A stretch of 64,000 nucleotides of DNA from Sphingobacterium chungjuense (GTDB lineage Bacteria; Bacteroidota; Bacteroidia; Sphingobacteriales; Sphingobacteriaceae), in assembly GCF_011316935.1 (NCBI RefSeq), contig NZ_WLYS01000005.1, positions 62,001 through 126,000 of the forward strand, given 5' to 3'. Under the pieces are notes generated by a model. It searched no databases and was not told where the DNA came from. It worked only from the letters and a program-made list of their open reading frames with translations. This document shows positions 59,523-64,000 of the stretch, piece after piece. A program made the position numbers and the translations under genes. Positions within the stretch are counted from its first letter, which is position 1. The number at the start of each line of letters is the position of its first letter.

Positions 59523-61649
59523 TTAAATGTTGCTATTTGCTTTCAGCACGATGATGGACCGACCTTGTACCGTTACTTCATCGCCAGGATTAAAGGTATC
59601 GTGCTCGTCAATGGTATCATATTCAGTATTGATCACTTTCGTCCATTCTTTTCCGTATTTATCTGAAGGCAATTTGTAACGAATAGCTTCATGATATGCA
59701 TTGAATAAGATGTAGAAGTTGTCATCGGTAATCTTTTCGCCATCGTCATTGAGGGAACGAATACCATTTCCATTCAAGAAAACAGCTAAAGAACGCGCAA
59801 AGTCATGTTGCCAATGCTCATCACTCATCTCCTGACCTTCTGGTAAGAACCAAGCAATATCCTCTAAACCTACTCCTTTGATCGGCATGCCTTGAAACCA
59901 CTTACGACGGCAAAAAGAAGGATGCGCTTTACGGAAAGCAATCAGTTGCGCGGTAAATTTTTGCAAGCTTTCATCGCGATTTGCCCAGTCCAACCAGGAG
60001 ATCTCATTGTCCTGGCAATAGGCATTGTTGTTGCCGTCTTGTGTGCGTGCAAATTCATCGCCCGCCACGATCATTGGCACACCTTGCGATAGCAACATCG
60101 TGGTGAGCATGTTGCGCATTTGTTTACTACGTAAAGCATTGATTTCGTTATCTTCCGTCGGTCCTTCAGCACCACAATTCCACGATCTGTTGTGGCTTTC
60201 TCCGTCTTGATTGTTTTCACCGTTGGCATCGTTATGCTTTTCATTATACGACACCAAATCATTTAAGGTAAAACCATCATGCGCTGTGATGAAGTTAATA
60301 CTGGCCGTTGGCCGGCGATAATCATCTTGGTATAGATCGGAAGATCCCATAAAGCGCTCAGCAAATTCACCCAACATAGAATCTGCTCCGATCCAATAAT
60401 CACGCATACAATCACGGTATTTACCATTCCATTCTGTCCATCCAGCTGGGAATTTGCCTACCTGATAACCACCTTCACCAATATCCCAAGGCTCGGCAAT
60501 TAATTTGACCTGAGAAATGATCGGATCTTGATGAATTACATCAAAAAAGGAACTTAATTTATTGACTTCGTGCAGTTCACGCGCCAATGTAGATGCCAAA
60601 TCAAAGCGGAATCCGTCGACATGCATTTCCTGAATCCAATAGCGCAAACTATCCATGATCAATCGTAAAACATTTGGCATCATCGCGTTTAGCGTATTAC
60701 CCGTACCTGTATAATCCATATAATAGCGCGGATCTTCGGTCAAACGGTAATAGGCCGCGTTATCAATTCCACGGAATGAAAGCGTCGGTCCCATTTGGTT
60801 ACCTTCGCCCGTGTGATTATACACCACGTCAAGGATCACTTCCATGCCGGCTTGATGCAATGCTTTGACCATTTCTTTGAACTCACGCACTTGTTCACCT
60901 TCTATACCATTCGCAGCATAACGAACATCCGGAGCGAAGAAACCAATCGTATTATAACCCCAATAATTGGTTAATCCTTGATCTTTCAAATGCCGATCGG
61001 TGATAAAATGATGAATGGGCATCAATTCGATGGCAGTAACACCCAAATTCTTCAGATACTCAATGGTCACGGGATGCGCCATTGCTAAATAGGTTCCTCG
61101 TATTTCTTCCGGAATATCTGGATGCATTTGGGTGAATCCCTTAACATGCGTTTCGTATATAATACTTTTGTGCATCGGAATTTTTGGTGATTTCACACCT
61201 TCCCAGTCAAAAGATTCGTCGACCACCACAGACTTTGGAATGTAGGGCGCACTGTCTAATTTGCTAAAACTTAAATCTTCTTGTTCATGACCGACCTCAT
61301 AACCGAAAAGGGAATCATCCCATTCTAAGGTGCCAGCGATCGCTTTTGCATATGGGTCGATCAACAATTTATGAGCATTGAATCGATGGCCGGCAGCTGG
61401 GTCAAATGGCCCGTGTACGCGATATCCGTATAATTGCCCGGGCTGTATACCTGGAATAAAGGCGTGCCAAACCTGATGTGTACGTTCTTTAAAACGAATC
61501 TTAACGCTCTCGGTAGGATCGTCGGTCTTGTTGAATAAACATAATTCTACTCCTTCTGCATTTTCAGCATAAATAGAAAAGTTTACACCTTCACCATTGT
61601 AGGTGGCGCCAAGTGGGTATGGTGAACCCGTCAGTACTTTTGTCTTCAT
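59523..61649 (-). CDS. glgX: Glycogen debranching enzyme GlgX
   Basis: A 708-residue GH13 isoamylase-type enzyme that removes alpha-1,6 branches from glycogen or maltodextrin and so gives linear substrate to TreY. CBM48 N-terminus (GEGVNFSIYAENAEGVELCLF), DVVYNHTGEGNQ, DGFRFDLAST (nucleophile), KLIAEPWDIG (acid) and FITAHDGFTLNDLVSYNEK. It heads the operon glgX-treZ-treY-malQ. A set of 14-bp repeats lies 47-85 bases upstream of its start codon. Confidence 0.95.
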   Translation of the reverse strand: MKTKVLTGSPYPLGATYNGEGVNFSIYAENAEGVELCLFNKTDDPTESVKIRFKERTHQVWHAFIPGIQPGQLYGYRVHGPFDPAAGHRFNAHKLLIDPYAKAIAGTLEWDDSLFGYEVGHEQEDLSFSKLDSAPYIPKSVVVDESFDWEGVKSPKIPMHKSIIYETHVKGFTQMHPDIPEEIRGTYLAMAHPVTIEYLKNLGVTAIELMPIHHFITDRHLKDQGLTNYWGYNTIGFFAPDVRYAANGIEGEQVREFKEMVKALHQAGMEVILDVVYNHTGEGNQMGPTLSFRGIDNAAYYRLTEDPRYYMDYTGTGNTLNAMMPNVLRLIMDSLRYWIQEMHVDGFRFDLASTLARELHEVNKLSSFFDVIHQDPIISQVKLIAEPWDIGEGGYQVGKFPAGWTEWNGKYRDCMRDYWIGADSMLGEFAERFMGSSDLYQDDYRRPTASINFITAHDGFTLNDLVSYNEKHNDANGENNQDGESHNRSWNCGAEGPTEDNEINALRSKQMRNMLTTMLLSQGVPMIVAGDEFARTQDGNNNAYCQDNEISWLDWANRDESLQKFTAQLIAFRKAHPSFCRRKWFQGMPIKGVGLEDIAWFLPEGQEMSDEHWQHDFARSLAVFLNGNGIRSLNDDGEKITDDNFYILFNAYHEAIRYKLPSDKYGKEWTKVINTEYDTIDEHDTFNPGDEVTVQGRSIIVLKANSNI

Positions 61650-61695
61650 ATAAATATTAGTCTCTCTGCTAGTTTGGTTGCGAATTCTGCAATCT

Positions 61696-61734
61696 TTTAT
61701 CCGGCAAGATTTATCCTGCGAGATTTATCTTGCG
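61696..61734 (-). repeat. Three tandem 14-bp repeats upstream of glgX
   Basis: TTTATCCGGCA (61696-61706), TTTATCCTGCG (61710-61720) and TTTATCTTGCG (61724-61734) recur with exact 14-base period; the last two also share the flanking AGA. They lie in the probable leader or promoter of the trehalose operon and could be regulator binding sites. Confidence 0.6.
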
Positions 61735-61860
61735 TTATAACAGTGATTCCAGCAATTTGTTCGTTAGCAATCAGGATATAAAAATCCTATAATTAATCTT
61801 TAAAATTCCTTCACATGTGCAAATATTAATCAAGTAGTTTTAGACATAATCTCGGTCACA

Positions 61861-61886
61861 GACGTTCCTTATTTCGACGTTCCTTA
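61861..61886. repeat. Two direct repeats of GACGTTCCTTA
   Basis: The 11-mer occurs at 61861-61871 and 61876-61886 with a 15-base period, in the same gap as the other repeats. Confidence 0.5.
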
Positions 61887-62108
61887 GCGTATCTAAATCG
61901 AAGGCAGCATAAAACCGATCCTGATTGCGTGTTATACGTTATGTATCGCGCATAATACCTGTTTATTTTTTTAGTGTCGATTATCTAATAGACCCTCAAA
62001 ATGGAAAGATCGGCTTCAAATCTACGCGCATCACATATTCAAGCAGTTCTTGATCAAATTATCGTTGGCATTGGAGTGTCGAAGGTATATTTTCCGACCC
62101 TTGTTTTG

Positions 62109-62117
62109 TAAACTTTG
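62109..62117 (+). promoter_or_regulatory. -7-like element (TAAACTTTG) for the TagD-like pair
   Basis: TA and TTTG are separated by three bases rather than two; it lies 151 bases upstream of the ATG at 62269. Confidence 0.3.
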
Positions 62118-62268
62118 TGGCGTGAGGTTTGTTATAAAGATACCGATCAGTCGGATCAATTTTTAGGTGAGTTTGTAGGAGAGGGATCCTGAGAAATGAA
62201 TAAAAGCCAGGCGCAATGCCTGATCAAGATATAAGGAAAATTGACAGATACTATAACTAAGAAATATT

Positions 62269-62760
62269 ATGCGAATCGGAATTACATTCTCTTCTTTTGA
62301 TTTATTACACGCAGGCCACGTAAAAATGCTGGAAGATGCGAAAGATCAATGTGACTATCTAATTTGCGGCCTGCAAACAGACCCAACTTTGGATAGAGCA
62401 GAGAAGAATAAACCCACACAAACGGTAGTAGAACGCTACATTCAGTTAAAAGGTTGCAAACATGTAGACAAGATCATACCATATGCTACTGAACAGGATT
62501 TGGAAGATATACTTCGTTCTTTCAAATTTCATGTACGCATATTAGGTGATGAGTACATGCATAAAAACTTTACAGGAAGAAGTTACTGTGAAGAGAAGGG
62601 CATCGAATTGTATTTCAACCGTCGTGAAAATCGTTTTTCCAGCTCTGCATTAAGACAAATCGTATTTGAGAAGCAAGGTGAAATGGAAGGTACGATCTTA
62701 CCATTCAAAGAGCCAATCGCGTTGCAGAATACTATTAAGAAAGTTTTGCTTAAAGGATAG
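62269..62760 (+). CDS. TagD-like cytidylyltransferase-family protein with intact HxGH
   Basis: A 163-residue nucleotidyltransferase of the glycerol-3-phosphate cytidylyltransferase/RfaE-type group. It transfers a nucleotidyl group to a small phosphorylated sugar or alcohol. Motifs: FSSFDLLHAGH with His14 and His17 (HxGH), the RYIQLKGCKHVDKII middle, and RFSSSALRQI at the C-terminus (substitute for the RTxGISTT signature). Product not certain. Tandem with a close paralog, gap 15 bases. Confidence 0.85.
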   Translation: MRIGITFSSFDLLHAGHVKMLEDAKDQCDYLICGLQTDPTLDRAEKNKPTQTVVERYIQLKGCKHVDKIIPYATEQDLEDILRSFKFHVRILGDEYMHKNFTGRSYCEEKGIELYFNRRENRFSSSALRQIVFEKQGEMEGTILPFKEPIALQNTIKKVLLKG

Positions 62761-62775
62761 AAAAAGGGATAGTTG

Positions 62776-63207
62776 ATGAAAATTGGAATTACATTTGGCG
62801 CATTTGATATGCTGCATGCAGGACAAATCATGTTTTTGGCACAAGCACGAAAACAGTGTGATTATTTAATCGTAGGATTGTGTACAAACGGGCAAGTAGA
62901 TTCTGCACGTAAAAGCAAACCTGTACAATCACTCGTTGAGCGCTTCATACAATTGGAAGGCAATCCTAGTGTGGATGAGATTATTCCCTTTGAGAATGAT
63001 GATGATTTAGTCGATTTGTTGCAAACAATGCCAACGGATATCAGGTTTGTGGGCAGCGAATATGAAAATGCAGCATTCACCGGAAAAGAGTATTGCCACG
63101 AGGCAGGGATTGAGATCTGCTACATCAATAGATCGCACCGTTTTTCCGCAAGATCATTGCGTAAGATCGTGGCAGAAAAACAGGCGGCTAAGTTGATGTC
63201 ACAATAA
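62776..63207 (+). CDS. TagD-like paralog with HxGQ in place of HxGH
   Basis: A 143-residue paralog of the preceding protein (same GITFxxFDxLHAG...CDYLIxGL, RFxQLEG and FS..SLR blocks). In the catalytic motif the second His is Gln: LHAGQIMF (His14, Gln17), coded by CAA. The start used is the ATG at 62776, not the TTG just before. The change should weaken nucleotidyl transfer, so the protein may be a regulatory or heteromeric partner of its neighbour, or act on a different reaction. Both likely share one message ending at the terminator at 63251. Confidence 0.8.
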   Translation: MKIGITFGAFDMLHAGQIMFLAQARKQCDYLIVGLCTNGQVDSARKSKPVQSLVERFIQLEGNPSVDEIIPFENDDDLVDLLQTMPTDIRFVGSEYENAAFTGKEYCHEAGIEICYINRSHRFSARSLRKIVAEKQAAKLMSQ

Positions 63208-63250
63208 ATTATAGCTAAGCAAAAATCACACTAATACTATCATATATTTA

Positions 63251-63281
63251 AAAGGCATTCAAAACAATGAATGCCTTTTTT
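63251..63281 (+). terminator. Intrinsic terminator after the TagD-like pair
   Basis: An 11-bp perfect stem (63251-63261 with 63268-63278), 6-base loop and a T run (63276-63281), 43 bases after the second gene. Confidence 0.8.
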
Positions 63282-63343
63282 CATGTTGTAAATTCTCGGC
63301 ATTTTCAATAAATTGCCTCATTCAATTTTACAACCAAACAAAC

Positions 63344-64000
63344 ATGAAAATACTTAAACCTTTAGCGCTAGCATTTCTGTTGCCAGCGCTGGGCGCAAAT
63401 GCAAAATCGCTTGCTAAAAAACCTACGGGATTGAATCCGCAAGCTCTGCAAATTTTGGCACAGGATACAACGTCGTGGTCACAAACCCTACCATTTGATG
63501 ATGGCGTAATTACTGGAAAATTAGAAAACGGGTTTCAATACTACATCCGTAAAAACGTAGAACCAGAGAATCGCGTGACGATGTTTCTTGCGGTTAAAGT
63601 AGGCTCTATTTTAGAAAATGAGAAAGAATTAGGCTTAGCCCATTTCTTAGAGCATATGAACTTCAATGGGTTGAAACATTTCCCCAAAAATGAGTTGGTG
63701 GATTACTTACAGCGCGCCGGGGTACGTTTTGGTAGTGATCTCAATGCCTATACAGGATTCGATGAAACGGTCTACCAGTTGCCTATCCCTTCGGACGATC
63801 CAGAATTGCTTAAAAATGGATTGCAGGTGATGCGCGATTGGGCGCAGGATGCATTATTGGACGAAGAAGAAATAAATAAAGAACGTGGTGTCGTATTAGA
63901 GGAGATGCGCGGATCGCGTGGTGCACAGCAACGGATGCGTGATCAATATTTCCCGTTGATGCTCAATGGATCTCGGTATGCGGAGCGTTTGCCGATAGGA
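63344..64000 (+). CDS. M16-family metallopeptidase, 3' end outside the window
   Basis: The first 219 codons of a secreted zinc peptidase of the insulinase/pitrilysin type. A signal peptide (residues 1-20, ALAFLLPALGANA) is followed by the inverted zinc motif HFLEH in ELGLAHFLEHMNFNG, and a downstream ERGVVLEEM that carries the third zinc ligand. The frame is open to the right edge. Family members degrade peptides in the periplasm and Bacteroidota often have several copies. It starts after the terminator at 63251, so it is a separate unit. Confidence 0.9.
   Translation, partial: MKILKPLALAFLLPALGANAKSLAKKPTGLNPQALQILAQDTTSWSQTLPFDDGVITGKLENGFQYYIRKNVEPENRVTMFLAVKVGSILENEKELGLAHFLEHMNFNGLKHFPKNELVDYLQRAGVRFGSDLNAYTGFDETVYQLPIPSDDPELLKNGLQVMRDWAQDALLDEEEINKERGVVLEEMRGSRGAQQRMRDQYFPLMLNGSRYAERLPIG

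Larger units (their letters stand above)
61650..62268. other. 619-base gap upstream of glgX and the TagD-like gene
   Basis: This gap between two divergent operons has no gene that I can support. It holds two sets of short direct repeats (listed separately), a possible minus -7-like element TAATATTTG (61820-61828, spacer one base longer than consensus), and a similar plus element TAAACTTTG (62109-62117) for the TagD-like genes. A 36-codon frame at 62001-62111 is not convincing. Confidence 0.5.

Noticed and set aside
62001-62111. 36-codon frame (starts ATG, ends TAA) in the gap upstream of the TagD-like pair
   Set aside because: Short, no recognisable composition, no neighbour spacing or homology signal; such a frame is expected by chance.

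Overview
The window is chromosomal DNA from a Bacteroidota bacterium, most likely Sphingobacteriaceae (Sphingobacterium/Pedobacter-like). Supporting signs are two SusC/SusD pairs, a membrane-bound triple-tyrosine regulator, DUF3098 and DUF3810 proteins, a DUF4369-TlpA protein, promoter elements of the TAnnTTTG type and almost no Shine-Dalgarno sequences. No integrase, transposase, CRISPR array, tRNA or rRNA was seen. The species call rests on gene content only.

Layout. 1-5.1 kb: the 3' part of a susC, a susD interrupted by an in-frame stop, and a TlpA-like thioredoxin protein, closed by a strong terminator. 5.2-13.1 kb: wbqC-like gene (minus), then lpxL-like acyltransferase, glycosyltransferase, ligA, dapA and a galT-galK operon. 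13.2-25.8 kb: a minus-strand polysaccharide utilisation locus (susC, susD, GH144-like glucanase, GH3 beta-glucosidase), followed upstream by its probable regulator and a DUF695 gene; the enzyme pair suggests beta-1,2-glucan as substrate. 25.9-40.6 kb: housekeeping genes, including the ftsX-DUF3098-uppP-truB-ribF operon, leuS, an ABC-F protein, pyrD, an HDAC-like hydrolase, a nucleoid-associated protein and a DUF3810 membrane metallopeptidase-like protein.

40.7-53.5 kb is a dense signalling and stress region. A minus-strand run holds a small acidic protein, an AbiEii-like nucleotidyltransferase, a metallophosphoesterase, a 73-residue unknown protein and a histidine kinase with a complete LOV blue-light photoreceptor domain. 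Divergent to it is an MscS channel, a degenerate PAS histidine kinase and a stand-alone receiver. A catalase (HPII type)-DoxX-like-alpha/beta hydrolase operon and a divergent SDR oxidoreductase follow. 53.5-61.6 kb: glgX, treZ and a fused treY-malQ form a complete route from glycogen or maltodextrin to trehalose, a desiccation and osmotic protectant. 62.3-64 kb: a tandem pair of TagD-like nucleotidyltransferases, the second with a lost catalytic His, and the start of an M16 peptidase.

The most interesting proposal is that 40.7-61.6 kb is a light- and stress-linked region in which a LOV kinase, an orphan receiver and a degenerate kinase lie beside osmotic, oxidative and trehalose genes. It resembles the LovK/LovR stress circuit of Caulobacter in parts list, but contains other, uncharacterised partners.
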